57,355 bases of DNA from a virus. Numbering within the stretch: position 1 is the first letter of the stretch; each line of letters starts with the position of its first letter. The notes under the pieces are model-generated. The model saw only the letters and a list, made by a program, of their open reading frames with translations, did no database searches and was not told the DNA's origin. The stretch lies in IMG/VR virus record IMGVR_UViG_3300044648_000391, positions 1-57,355 of that record, one strand, 5' to 3'. Position numbers and translations under genes: made by a program. Positions 49,007 to 56,362 of this stretch are shown here, in pieces.

Positions 49007-49456
49007 CTAAATCGCCTTTTTGGCTAAAGCAGAGCTAAAAGTATGGATGAATTCAACAAACTCCGCCTTATCCTCAACAAATGCCCCAACACCCCGCTCT
49101 AATTCTAAGATTTTAGGCATCCATCGCTTTAAAAATGCTTCACCTTCCTCTGTCACCTCAGGGTATAAATAACGCCTGTCACCTGATTTATTGAGCTTCA
49201 CATAAGCCTTGATGCCTGCAATCTGCCGGCTCATCGTCGAACGGTCTATGTATAACTTATCCGCAATAAAGCTCAAGCTCTTCCCGGTATACTCTTTGAC
49301 AGCATACAAACAATATATTTGCTTTATTGTCAGGCCGGACAATTTAAGTTCTTTGTTGAAGAAGGCGGTCAGGGAGCGTGCAGCCATGGCGATACCGAGT
49401 CCGATGAGTTCGGTGTTTTTGCTTTTTAGTTTTAGCGGTTCGTCTATATCCGACAC
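49007..49456 (-). CDS. MarR-family winged-helix regulator
   Basis: This is a 149-residue protein. The central winged helix spans residues 40-105: LTIKQIYCLYAVKEYTGKSLSFIADKL, YIDRSTMSRQIAGIKA, then the wing with SGDRRYLYPEVTEEGEAFL, the standard MarR DGRR-like turn. Terminal helices would dimerise. Its likely target is the AT-rich promoter region 49457-49548 upstream of it. Confidence 0.82.
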   Translation of the reverse strand: MSDIDEPLKLKSKNTELIGLGIAMAARSLTAFFNKELKLSGLTIKQIYCLYAVKEYTGKSLSFIADKLYIDRSTMSRQIAGIKAYVKLNKSGDRRYLYPEVTEEGEAFLKRWMPKILELERGVGAFVEDKAEFVEFIHTFSSALAKKAI

Positions 49457-49548
49457 GTCATCAACCTCTTATTGAAAATTAGATAATACTTTCATATTCA
49501 ATTAATTTCAACAAGAATGAGTTTTGACTATAACTGATTAGTGTACAA

Positions 49549-49689
49549 TTAGAAGTCGCGCATATCGTCGCCTAGGATGTACTTACGGTAAGCGTAATAT
49601 ACGCCGGTAATGACGGCGAAGAATGTAAAAAAGGCTGCGACCAAGATAAGTGCGTCAAAGGCTTCATTTGCGACAAGATTGTTTATCAT
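49549..49689 (-). CDS. Tiny membrane protein, 46 residues
   Basis: A frame starting MINNLVANEAFDALILVAAF with one strong hydrophobic span (residues 12-32) and a charged C-terminus (YRKYILGDDMRDF). GGAAGAAAG precedes the ATG. It overlaps the 3' end of the next upstream gene by 26 bases, as in a compact operon. Holin or antiholin type is possible. Confidence 0.6.
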   Translation of the reverse strand: MINNLVANEAFDALILVAAFFTFFAVITGVYYAYRKYILGDDMRDF

Positions 49690-49849
49690 ACTTTCTTCCC
49701 TGTATTAAAAACGCCAAAATAAAAATTGGCAATAAAATGAGGCTTAATAAGATGCTGATGATGTCGATAAGATAATGATCATCTCCTGCCAAAAAGCTTA
49801 GGGCATTAAAAAATAAAATAACCATGAAAGGTGCGATGAATGCTTCCAT
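49664..49849 (-). CDS. Small membrane protein, 61 residues
   Basis: ATG 49849 (MEAFIAPFMVILFFNALSFL) directly follows the upstream stop. Two hydrophobic spans (residues 4-20 and 29-50) with a short DDH loop, then a basic tail (GRKYDKQSCRK): class II holin topology. Function not proven. Confidence 0.6.
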   Translation of the reverse strand: MEAFIAPFMVILFFNALSFLAGDDHYLIDIISILLSLILLPIFILAFLIQGRKYDKQSCRK

Positions 49850-49850
49850 T

Positions 49851-50072
49851 TTAAAACTTAATATTTGAAAACATAACAATCGTCTTCAATAGGATAGTTG
49901 CAAACACGAGTATGTTAAAGAATTTTAAGAAATTATTCTTAATCAGGTTACCGGTGTAATGCATCCAATCAAACAACGTGTATTTTAGAAAAACGTGATT
50001 AACTGCTAACAGTGTTGCGACAATAAGCTCTATTATCAGTAAATCATTAATAAAAACCGAAAACCTTTCCAT
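49851..50072 (-). CDS. Small membrane protein, 73 residues
   Basis: Two hydrophobic spans (LLIIELIVATLLAVNHVFL and FFNILVFATILLKTIVMF) with a basic loop between. The second of a row of small membrane proteins; no family recognised. Confidence 0.6.
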   Translation of the reverse strand: MERFSVFINDLLIIELIVATLLAVNHVFLKYTLFDWMHYTGNLIKNNFLKFFNILVFATILLKTIVMFSNIKF

Positions 50073-50074
50073 TA

Positions 50075-50485
50075 TTACTCCTTGGGTTCGTCTTTTTTAG
50101 GGGTAAAATGTAATAGTTTAAATTTATCCCTTTCTAGCTTTTTAAGAAAATTGTGCCGTTCCTTTTCGGATTCTACAATCATCTCAAGCGTTTTAACAAG
50201 GTTGGAATGGTTCTTTAGGTTTAAATGCCGCCCCCGCACGTCACCCATGGTGGCAGAATACGTGCCATTAGGGTTAATGCGGAGTTCAATGAGAATTGGC
50301 ATATCATCAAGGCTCGCAACCGTGGTACTCATCTTAGCCGGTACCGCTTCAATTTTATTTACTTTTTTATGGCGTATTTTTAAATAAATATATCTCAAAA
50401 AATACGAAACAAAAAGAAATACAAAAGCGGTCATTATGGATGAGGTAATGATTACAAAACATTCTCTTAATAACTTATAGAGCAT
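50075..50485 (-). CDS. Membrane-anchored protein
   Basis: This is a 136-residue protein. One N-terminal membrane span (residues 10-32, VIITSSIMTAFVFLFVSYFL) is followed by a basic segment and a soluble C-terminal domain with charged helices (VESEKERHNFLKKLERDKF). Probably inner-membrane with a cytoplasmic domain. Unknown function. Confidence 0.6.
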   Translation of the reverse strand: MLYKLLRECFVIITSSIMTAFVFLFVSYFLRYIYLKIRHKKVNKIEAVPAKMSTTVASLDDMPILIELRINPNGTYSATMGDVRGRHLNLKNHSNLVKTLEMIVESEKERHNFLKKLERDKFKLLHFTPKKDEPKE

Positions 50486-50821
50486 TTAATCTTTTACTTG
50501 ACCGCTTTTAAGTTTTTCCGCAATAGCTTTGAGCGCAGCTTTTATATTTTCTATTGCCTTATCTTCATTGATGTGATGTTGGCACCGCTTGTTTTCCTTT
50601 TTTTCTTGCTTATAATTTCTGTTTATCATATCAAACACTTCGTACATGAAGCACTTTTGATCATCTTCGTCTTGATTATGTTCGTAAATCAAATGTGCAA
50701 TTAATTTACAAAGCACGGTAAGGCCGTCGCCAAATTTTTCACCATTTAAAACGTCTATAACTTTACCTGATATTCTAACGATCCTGTCATTATCTTCTGG
50801 ACTTGATTTTGCAATTGCCAT
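50486..50821 (-). CDS. Hypothetical helical protein
   Basis: This is a 111-residue soluble helical protein (DRIVRISGKVIDVLNGEKFGDGL...) with a lysine-rich C-terminal half. Its stop abuts the start of the membrane-anchored gene. No recognised family. Confidence 0.6.
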   Translation of the reverse strand: MAIAKSSPEDNDRIVRISGKVIDVLNGEKFGDGLTVLCKLIAHLIYEHNQDEDDQKCFMYEVFDMINRNYKQEKKENKRCQHHINEDKAIENIKAALKAIAEKLKSGQVKD

Positions 50822-50831
50822 ATCTACTCTC

Positions 50832-50912
50832 CTACTTTAAGATTAAAATCAGGGCTGTGAACCCCACTAAAATAAAACTTGCTGAAATCCAAAATGCGTG
50901 TACTAAATCCAT
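50832..50912 (-). CDS. Tiny membrane peptide, 26 residues
   Basis: MDLVHAFWISASFILVGFTA then a hydrophobic end, with a perfect ribosome site (AAGGAGG) six bases before the ATG. One membrane span fills almost the whole peptide. It overlaps the gene upstream by ten bases. The strong start signal is the main support. Confidence 0.5.
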   Translation of the reverse strand: MDLVHAFWISASFILVGFTALILILK

Positions 50913-51133
50913 TTAATCCTCCTTAAATTTTTAATCAAAACCATCATGTTTGCACAAAAGAAACCTTTCATAAAACTTGACGGGTCGTGTTCACCAAAAA
51001 CAACTCCTATTACAATACTGGCTAACATAGAAAATACCATAGAAACTGCCGAAAACTTTAAAATTGTAATTGATTTACCAATTACATCATCAATATCTTT
51101 CAGCACTTTAACTGTTTTATTTTCGGTTAACAT
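50903..51133 (-). CDS. Small membrane protein, 76 residues
   Basis: A hydrophilic N-terminus (MLTENKTVKVLKDIDDV), then two hydrophobic spans (KFSAVSMVFSMLASIVIGVVF and FFCANMMVLI) and a basic tail. Holin-like topology but no family match. Downstream of CsrA. Confidence 0.6.
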   Translation of the reverse strand: MLTENKTVKVLKDIDDVIGKSITILKFSAVSMVFSMLASIVIGVVFGEHDPSSFMKGFFCANMMVLIKNLRRIKWI

Positions 51134-51142
51134 ATTTGCTCC

Positions 51143-51439
51143 TTAAACTTTGACACCGGGTGGTATAATAATTTGTGGGTTCCATTCCGGTATTTCGGAT
51201 ATATCCCCGTCAAGCACACCTATCTTACAGGTTCTACCATTCTTAAGAACGCTGATTAATTCGTATTCAACGCCCCTGCAAAGGTTGAATCGTTTAAAAT
51301 TAGCGTCTGTGGTATAGATTCGAATATGAGGATGCCGTAAAAACTCTTCTAAACTGCAAAAATCAAATTCGACGGGCTTTATTCCCATATCTCTAAGACC
51401 CCACATGACCCACGGATGTACGTATTGAATAAATCTCAT
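51143..51439 (-). CDS. Hypothetical protein coupled to csrA
   Basis: This is a 98-residue alpha/beta protein ([19 protein letters not shown]...). Its ATG overlaps the csrA stop by four bases, so it is co-translated with it. No family recognised; a partner or target of CsrA is possible only by position. Confidence 0.6.
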   Translation of the reverse strand: MRFIQYVHPWVMWGLRDMGIKPVEFDFCSLEEFLRHPHIRIYTTDANFKRFNLCRGVEYELISVLKNGRTCKIGVLDGDISEIPEWNPQIIIPPGVKV

Positions 51440-51672
51440 TCTTGGTAATCCGGTTCACAATCCCAGCAATCGTTCTGTAAAGACCGCTTATCTTGACGGC
51501 TCATGCCTGAATCAATCCTAAGCTGTACTTCTTCTCTGTGAACAGGGACATTTTTGGGAGCACTAATACCCACGCGAACCTGATTGCCTTTGACGCCAAG
51601 AACCGTTATTTGAACTTCTTTATTTTCACCAACAAATATGGTTTCTCCGGGTCTTCTAGTTAAAATTAGCAT
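51436..51672 (-). CDS. csrA: CsrA/RsmA-family RNA-binding translational regulator
   Basis: This is a 78-residue protein. Residues 1-56 follow CsrA closely: [15 protein letters not shown], then [19 protein letters not shown], then [12 protein letters not shown]. The RNA-binding residues of the first strand (L4, R6) and the VHREE motif are present. CsrA dimers bind GGA motifs in mRNA leaders and change translation or stability. A 20-residue C-terminal extension containing two cysteines is not usual. Legionella and relatives have several CsrA copies, some on mobile elements. Here the phage could retune host metabolism or control its own leaders. Confidence 0.93.
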   Translation of the reverse strand: MLILTRRPGETIFVGENKEVQITVLGVKGNQVRVGISAPKNVPVHREEVQLRIDSGMSRQDKRSLQNDCWDCEPDYQE

Positions 51673-51673
51673 T

Positions 51674-52108
51674 TTACTCTCCTTTTATTGAATCCTGTTG
51701 ATTGAGTAGTTCTGGATTATCATGGATATTTCCAATGATTTCTAAATCTTCAAAATCATTGTAAAAAAAATCTGACAGAGGTATCATTTTATCACACACG
51801 GACTCTTTATTTGAAATACCTATTTCACGAACCTTCCAGCGAAAATCTTCTTTATCATCATAGTAAACAACCATGATAGAATCTTCCCAGCTGTCAGCGC
51901 TGTATTTTAAAATATCCCCCTCATAAATATAAACACCGTTTGTATCTTTAACGCCGGTATATTGGCCTACTGTTTCAGGTTTTACGTACCAACTATGCAG
52001 CACACCATCTTTCCGAAAAACAATACCAACGCCCTTATCTTGAGACAAGTCACCGTAATACCACTTACCACTTTCGATACCAATTCCTCTGAATGTAATA
52101 TCTCTCAT
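51674..52108 (-). CDS. YopX-family protein 1
   Basis: This is a 144-residue protein. The N-terminal MRDITFRGI and the central [19 protein letters not shown] motif are the YopX (PF09643) signature, and the C-terminal [17 protein letters not shown] is the conserved end. YopX proteins are common in phages and plasmids; their function is unknown. First of three adjacent paralogues. Confidence 0.88.
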   Translation of the reverse strand: MRDITFRGIGIESGKWYYGDLSQDKGVGIVFRKDGVLHSWYVKPETVGQYTGVKDTNGVYIYEGDILKYSADSWEDSIMVVYYDDKEDFRWKVREIGISNKESVCDKMIPLSDFFYNDFEDLEIIGNIHDNPELLNQQDSIKGE

Positions 52109-52516
52109 TTATTTAAACCTCTCAAGAATTTCTGGGTTTTCGTAGATATTTCCGATAATTTCTACGTCAAACGATCTTGAATAACCATCAACAATATAAG
52201 ATTCACCATTATAGTTAAGACAGTACGCGAGACTTATACCGAGCTTTATCAAACTACTTCTATCCCAGCAGACAATACGCCTTTCTTTCTGAAAATAATC
52301 TTCATATGAAACAATGTATCCCTCGTAAACCTCAATACCGTTTTTATCTTTGAGTCCGGTATACTGCATTAACTCCACATGATCAAGCTTAAAAGCTATT
52401 GTAATACCACTTGCCAACAACCGAGCACGAACTGTTTTATAGGTAAAGTCTATTAAGTCGACGTCAAAAATACCTTTATGGTCTTTTGAGAATGCTTTAA
52501 ACTTAATTTCTCTCAT
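52109..52516 (-). CDS. YopX-family protein 2
   Basis: This is a 135-residue paralogue: MREIKFKAFS, MQYTGLKDKNGIEVYEGYIV, VEIIGNIYENPEIL. Its stop abuts the start of paralogue 1, and its ATG overlaps the third copy's stop by four bases. Confidence 0.88.
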   Translation of the reverse strand: MREIKFKAFSKDHKGIFDVDLIDFTYKTVRARLLASGITIAFKLDHVELMQYTGLKDKNGIEVYEGYIVSYEDYFQKERRIVCWDRSSLIKLGISLAYCLNYNGESYIVDGYSRSFDVEIIGNIYENPEILERFK

Positions 52517-52935
52517 TTATTTTCATCCTGTTGATTGAGCAGCTCCGGGTTTTCGTATAGGTTTCCAATGATTTCTAGATTTCCATGACTTAAAAGACCA
52601 AAAAGCATTTCCTTACCTAACAATTTTATCTTCCATGACGCATCAGATTTACTATAAAAAACAATACCAGGCTTTCTTGTTACATCTTTTATACCATTCC
52701 AATAATGATATGCAACAATATCCCCCTCATAAATCTCCTTGCTGTTTTTATCCTTGAGACCGGTAGATTGTATTAAAGTAATGTAATGCATCGGAATCGT
52801 TGTTTGCGAAGAATCAGACCAAGGATATCTAAAAAGTATAATGAAGCCATCTGGAGAAACCATGAAGTTATTCAGCCAAAATTTTTCGCCAGCATCACCA
52901 CCGTCGTACCATGCTCGAAACTTAGTATTTCTCAT
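52513..52935 (-). CDS. YopX-family protein 3
   Basis: This is a 140-residue paralogue: MRNTKFRAWYDGG, STGLKDKNSKEIYEGDIV, LEIIGNLYENPELL. The three copies differ strongly in their middle regions, so the triplication is old or they were acquired separately. Confidence 0.88.
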   Translation of the reverse strand: MRNTKFRAWYDGGDAGEKFWLNNFMVSPDGFIILFRYPWSDSSQTTIPMHYITLIQSTGLKDKNSKEIYEGDIVAYHYWNGIKDVTRKPGIVFYSKSDASWKIKLLGKEMLFGLLSHGNLEIIGNLYENPELLNQQDENK

Positions 52936-53168
52936 TAGTGTGCCCCGCCTTTTTTTATATGCTCAACACAGTTATTATAATTAACAGTTAGTATATTTAT
53001 AACATCTTGTAAGCTATAGGGCGTATCATGAATAGTAACAAGCGCTACAATATGCGTTAACGCTGTTATAGCTAGGTCTGGATACTCACCCTCTGTTGCT
53101 TCCTTAATCTTTTCTACAATCTTATCGATTTGCAATTTTTGTTCTAGAGTACATTTTTCTACCGTCAT
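52935..53168 (-). CDS. Hypothetical 77-residue helical protein
   Basis: A helical protein (MTVEKCTLEQKLQIDKIVEKI...). Start and stop overlap the genes on both sides (erf and YopX 3), indicating one transcript. No family recognised. Confidence 0.6.
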   Translation of the reverse strand: MTVEKCTLEQKLQIDKIVEKIKEATEGEYPDLAITALTHIVALVTIHDTPYSLQDVINILTVNYNNCVEHIKKGGAH

Positions 53169-53839
53169 GACACCTGCCCCTGTGGCATTGTTTCTGCTGC
53201 CATCTTCTCGTTAATCTTTTGAATAATTGCGGATGCTTGGTCTTTAGATAAGCTTTCTAAGCTTGAAACCTTGAAGTGATTCTTCCATTCATTAACCCGC
53301 TCCTCCGAAATCTTATAAGCAGATATTAATGACTTTAATTGGTTAATCATTTCAGTCGATACCTCTTTCTTTTGGAAGGGAATAGGAGGTACCTGAGAAA
53401 ATGGTCTATTAGACTTTTGCGTAGAATTTTCAGGCAGTGCTCCGTCATTATCTTCTTGAGCCAGTCCCGCTAATGCAAGCAACCCATAACGTCTTGCATA
53501 ACTAATTGCCGAGCCAATGTGCTGGACAACACTCATTGTTGGCTTACCTTCTTTATTAAGGGGTATGTCCCCAATTGACATTTTCATGACTTTACTAAAG
53601 AACTGCCCTGACTTATGCATAACAAGATTTTCTATTTCAATACACTCATTAGAACAATCGCCTACCATTTGTGTAAACGATAAACCAAATTTACTGAACA
53701 GCTCTCTCATTTGCACAACCTGGTCAAGCTTAGCGTATTTTCCTTTTAGGGAAACTGTATCCCTCACAACATCTTTTACTTCCCCCTGAAATTGACTAAA
53801 TGCTTCAAATAATTCTTTAACCTCTGGTGACATTTTCAT
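53165..53839 (-). CDS. erf: ERF-family single-strand annealing recombinase
   Basis: This is a 224-residue protein. The ERF domain covers residues 1-135: LFEAFSQFQGEV, SLKGKYAKLDQVVQM, FGLSFTQMV, and the family hallmark VVQHIGSAISYARRYGLLALAGL followed by EDNDG. Erf anneals homologous single strands in phage recombination and genome circularisation, working with SSB (encoded divergently at 54490). The C-terminal 80 residues are a linker plus a small helical tail. First gene of the leftward early operon. Confidence 0.93.
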   Translation of the reverse strand: MKMSPEVKELFEAFSQFQGEVKDVVRDTVSLKGKYAKLDQVVQMRELFSKFGLSFTQMVGDCSNECIEIENLVMHKSGQFFSKVMKMSIGDIPLNKEGKPTMSVVQHIGSAISYARRYGLLALAGLAQEDNDGALPENSTQKSNRPFSQVPPIPFQKKEVSTEMINQLKSLISAYKISEERVNEWKNHFKVSSLESLSKDQASAIIQKINEKMAAETMPQGQVS

Positions 53840-53864
53840 CTTTCATCCTCCCTAAACAAAGTTG

Positions 53865-53893
53865 TTGACATCTGAAAACAATAATAATACAAT
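53865..53893 (+). promoter_or_regulatory. Sigma70 promoter for the rightward SSB operon
   Basis: TTGACA (53865-53870), 17 bases, TACAAT (53888-53893), ahead of the RHH gene at 53943. Both elements are near consensus. Confidence 0.88.
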
Positions 53894-53910
53894 GATATTA
53901 CATTTGTCAA
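53881..53910 (-). promoter_or_regulatory. Sigma70 promoter for the leftward Erf/YopX/CsrA operon
   Basis: On the minus strand TTGACA (53910-53905), 18 bases, TATTAT (53886-53881). It overlaps the rightward promoter, so the two -35 boxes face each other and the -10 boxes lie within seven bases. Polymerase binding at one should exclude the other. Confidence 0.8.
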
Positions 53911-53942
53911 GACTTTTTTATGAAGTTAATTTGGAGGTTGTA

Positions 53943-54131
53943 ATGTCGAAGAAAAAGGTCAGTATAATAACGGTAAGATTTACGGCAGAGGATGCGCGCC
54001 AAATAGGAATCATGGCTGATAGGTGTGGAGATAATAAGGGGGCATGGATAAGGGGAGTTGTTTTAAAGGAATTAAAGGCGCAGGGGGCTAAGCGTGGTAA
54101 GCAGAAGATTAGGGAGTATTGTGTATCATGA
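53943..54131 (+). CDS. Ribbon-helix-helix-type regulator
   Basis: This is a 62-residue protein. MSKKKVSIITVRFTAEDARQIGIMADRCG...WIRGVVLKEL fits the ribbon-helix-helix order of one strand then two helices. TTGGAGG lies six bases before the ATG. As first gene behind the divergent promoters it is a good candidate to control them. It overlaps the next gene by four bases. Confidence 0.75.
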   Translation: MSKKKVSIITVRFTAEDARQIGIMADRCGDNKGAWIRGVVLKELKAQGAKRGKQKIREYCVS

Positions 54132-54478
54132 GTGACGAAAAGTTAACGGATAAGCTGGAAAGACAATTGATTCCTAACCCGGAACCGTTGCATGAAGTTT
54201 TTAATATAGGATTAGGTGATTTTGTAAAGGTTAAGGTTAAGGCTCGAGATTTAGGAGATAATAAGCCTTTTGTTGCTGAATCTTTTTGGGTTAAGATTAA
54301 AATGATTCAAGAATATGCGTTAACATCGAACCCACCAAAGTATATTACTGAATATAGTGGAGAGGTAAATAATGACTTAATTTTAGATACGGGATATCAG
54401 CGAGGGGATAATATTAAATTTACGAGGGCTTATATTTGGAATATTGAAAAGCGTTTACATGATTCATGTTTGAATTAG
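54128..54478 (+). CDS. Hypothetical protein of the SSB operon
   Basis: This is a 116-residue protein, ATG 54128 overlapping the upstream stop (ATGA). The middle is beta-rich (FVKVKVKARDLGDNKPFVAESFWVKI), resembling small OB- or Sm-like folds, but no family can be named. Its end overlaps the ribosome-site region of ssb. Confidence 0.6.
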   Translation: MSDEKLTDKLERQLIPNPEPLHEVFNIGLGDFVKVKVKARDLGDNKPFVAESFWVKIKMIQEYALTSNPPKYITEYSGEVNNDLILDTGYQRGDNIKFTRAYIWNIEKRLHDSCLN

Positions 54479-54489
54479 CGGAGGAAGGT

Positions 54490-54921
54490 ATGTCACAGGG
54501 TATCAATAGAGTTATCATTATGGGGAACTTGGGTTCAGATCCATTTCAAGGAACACTGCCAAGCGGTCAATCTATTACCAAAATCAGTGTTGCTACAACG
54601 CGGGCATCTAAGGATAAAACTGATGTGGTAGAGTGGCATAACATATGCTTTTTTGATAGATTAGCTGAAATAGCCAATCGTTATTTAAAGAAAGGCTCAA
54701 AAGCGTTTGTTGAAGGCTACTTAAAAACCAGTAAGTGGAAAGACAATAGTGGTGTTGAGCGTTACAAAACAGAGATTATCGGCACTAACTTACAGTTAAT
54801 GGATTCCAAGTACGACAATAACGAGCACGAAGAGCACTTAAGTACGAAGGCAGTTAACGGTACGCATGGCATTAACCAGAGTGGTGCAGGTAGGATTGAG
54901 GTTGATGACATCCCGTTCTAA
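54490..54921 (+). CDS. ssb: Single-stranded DNA-binding protein
   Basis: This is a 143-residue protein. ATG 54490 follows GGAGGAAGG. The OB fold is typical of bacterial and phage SSB: GINRVIIMGNLGSDP, LPSGQSITKISVATTR, VEWHNICFFDRLAEIANRYLKKG, VEGYLKTSKWKD, KTEIIG. A flexible linker and the conserved acidic tip ending DDIPF follow. The tip recruits replication and repair partners, so it should dock on host proteins. It protects ssDNA during replication and Erf annealing. Confidence 0.95.
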   Translation: MSQGINRVIIMGNLGSDPFQGTLPSGQSITKISVATTRASKDKTDVVEWHNICFFDRLAEIANRYLKKGSKAFVEGYLKTSKWKDNSGVERYKTEIIGTNLQLMDSKYDNNEHEEHLSTKAVNGTHGINQSGAGRIEVDDIPF

Positions 54922-55069
54922 CAAAGGTGGAAAGACAACAGTGGCTTGGCCAGATATTATTATATGCAAAGATTGTGGCAAGAAGATTTGGCCTACTATA
55001 TCTGGTGTATTTCGCCATAAATGTGGAGAGGATGATTCATATTTTAAAATTTACGAAAAGGGTGTATAG
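54905..55069 (+). CDS. Small zinc-finger protein, 54 residues
   Basis: ATG 54905 overlaps the end of ssb in another frame. The protein shows CKDCGKK then FRHKCG, a C2HC-type zinc-binding set, after a basic start. Its last codons run ten bases into tRNA-Met. Supported by the cysteine pattern and position. Confidence 0.5.
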   Translation: MTSRSNKGGKTTVAWPDIIICKDCGKKIWPTISGVFRHKCGEDDSYFKIYEKGV

Positions 55070-55134
55070 CTTAACGGTAGAGCCAGCTGCTCATAACTGC
55101 CAAGGTGCAGGTTCAAATCCTGCTGCACCCACCA
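55060..55134 (+). tRNA. tRNA with anticodon CAT (Met or lysidine-type Ile2), imperfect anticodon stem
   Basis: The acceptor GGGTGTA/TGCACCC, D stem GCTT/GAGC, T arm GCAGG/CCTGC with TTCAAAT and the encoded ACCA end are all good. The loop CTCATAA gives anticodon CAT. The anticodon stem AGCTG/CTGCC has only three pairs out of five (A-C at the outer end and T-T inside), which is unusual for a working elongator. Confidence 0.8.
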
Positions 55135-55139
55135 ATCAT

Positions 55140-55214
55140 TCCCCGGTAGCTTAATGGTAGAGCAAGCGGCTGTTAACCGCTCGGTTGTTGGTTCAAGTCC
55201 AACCTGGGGAGCCA
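55140..55214 (+). tRNA. tRNA-Asn (anticodon GTT)
   Basis: A 75-base cloverleaf with encoded GCCA end: acceptor TCCCCGG/CTGGGGA, anticodon stem AGCGG/CCGCT with loop CTGTTAA, T arm GTTGG/CCAAC. Discriminator G fits Asn. Five bases after the previous tRNA. Confidence 0.95.
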
Positions 55215-55242
55215 ATTTTAAATATTTTAAATAGGGGGTATT

Positions 55243-55638
55243 ATGTTAAGAGAAGATGCAACGGTTGTTTTTTTAAAATCTGTACGGCAGCAAAAAATAA
55301 TAGAGTTGGATGTAATAGATAAATTAATTTCTGGTCGTTTAAACGAGGTGTCTAAAAATAATGATAAGCCTATTCACGATCAGATTTCAATTGAGCCTTC
55401 CAATAAGGAATTTGCCAACCTTACTTGTAAACAGGCCGTTATGAGGGTACTTTCAGAAAGTAATCAACCGCTTCTTTTAAAAGATATTGCCAGTATGATT
55501 TTAAAAAGAGGCTATATAACTTCTAACCCTGTCTACATTCAAGGGAATGTCAGCAATCAACTTAACATGTTAAGAAGACAGAAAAAGGTTCAAAAGGCTG
55601 GAAAGCTTTGGTCCATTGTAAAGGAAGGAGCAGAATAG
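55243..55638 (+). CDS. HARE-HTH-like winged-helix protein
   Basis: This is a 131-residue protein. Residues 62-128 look like a HARE-HTH or related winged helix: LTCKQAVMRVLSESNQPLLLKDIASMILKRGY, then VSNQLNMLRRQKKVQKAGKLW. Such domains occur in proteins acting on modified or damaged DNA and in transcription factors. The N-terminal 55 residues are helical. GGGGG ribosome site. The next gene starts one base after its stop. Confidence 0.65.
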   Translation: MLREDATVVFLKSVRQQKIIELDVIDKLISGRLNEVSKNNDKPIHDQISIEPSNKEFANLTCKQAVMRVLSESNQPLLLKDIASMILKRGYITSNPVYIQGNVSNQLNMLRRQKKVQKAGKLWSIVKEGAE

Positions 55639-55869
55639 ATGTGCACAGGTAATCATCATGTAATAGAAGAAATCCGGCGTGAGCAAGATAAGAAATATGC
55701 AGTTAAAGACTTCAATAAAACGATTAAGGACCTTGCTTGGATTATTCTTGTTTTAAGCAAGACCCATGGTTTCAGTGATGCTGACAAAGATAATTTATTA
55801 TTGTCTATCAAGCAAATTGAATCAAAAGTCAAAAAATTAAGAAAAACCAAAGCCGTGCACGATAATTAA
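55639..55869 (+). CDS. Hypothetical 76-residue helical protein
   Basis: Starts MCTGNHHVIEEIRREQDKKY, mostly helix with a lysine-rich end (KVKKLRKTKAVHDN). GGAAGGAG lies before the ATG. Last gene before the rightward terminator. No family recognised. Confidence 0.6.
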   Translation: MCTGNHHVIEEIRREQDKKYAVKDFNKTIKDLAWIILVLSKTHGFSDADKDNLLLSIKQIESKVKKLRKTKAVHDN

Positions 55870-55964
55870 GGTTACAGCTTTTTGTTTTATTAATAGCTTT
55901 CTTTAATTAAGCTTGCAGTTATTACGAAACCCCAGTAACCTAAGGATTGCATAGAAAACTATTA

Positions 55965-55994
55965 GCCTACTCGTTCCCCGGGTAGGCATTTTTT
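55965..55994 (+). terminator. Rho-independent terminator of the rightward SSB/tRNA operon
   Basis: GCCTAC (55965-55970) and GTAGGC (55982-55987) form a stem with a GC-rich loop, followed by ATTTTTT. It is embedded in the 3' end of the opposing VRR-NUC gene. An AGGTTAC/GTAACCT inverted pair lies just upstream (near 55870 and 55935). Confidence 0.8.
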
Positions 55995-56362
55995 AAATAC
56001 CCGCGTGTTGCCAGCATAGCATCTTCTAAGGACCGGCAAACTACACAGAAGTACCCAACGTCTGACAAGCGCTTCATCATTGCAATCTGCTCATCCTTAA
56101 CCACGCCGTCTTCTTTTTTAAACTCAATAAACATGCCAGGATAATCCATTGTCGGGTAAAAAATACCCACATCAGGGATGCCCTTTTTTAGCCCCTCACG
56201 GCGTAGTTTAGCCCCATACCTAGGGGTACGCTTACCCCCGTTCGGAAAAGACGCTGTAACGTCCGCTATATGCGGATATTGAAGATTTAACCAAACAATA
56301 TAAGATGACTGTATCGAAGACTCATCCGGCTTAAGCCGGCGACTTACACGACGCATGGACAA
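55967..56362 (-). CDS. VRR-NUC domain endonuclease
   Basis: This is a 131-residue nuclease of the PD-(D/E)xK fold. NGGKRTPRYGAKLRREGLKKG, GIPDVGIFYP (catalytic PD), FIEFKKE (E.K) and the C-terminal QIAMMKRLSDVGYFCVVCRS are the VRR-NUC order. Stand-alone phage VRR-NUC proteins of this size are often found near replication genes and may cut branched DNA. Its own promoter lies at 56549-56577. Confidence 0.9.
   Translation of the reverse strand: MSMRRVSRRLKPDESSIQSSYIVWLNLQYPHIADVTASFPNGGKRTPRYGAKLRREGLKKGIPDVGIFYPTMDYPGMFIEFKKEDGVVKDEQIAMMKRLSDVGYFCVVCRSLEDAMLATRGYLKNAYPGNE

Noticed and set aside
48009-49010. Long plus-strand frames (203 and 110 residues) rich in serine
   Set aside because: They are the antisense of the coiled-coil gene at 47975-48949, whose Glu/Arg/Gln codons give serine- and leucine-rich complements.
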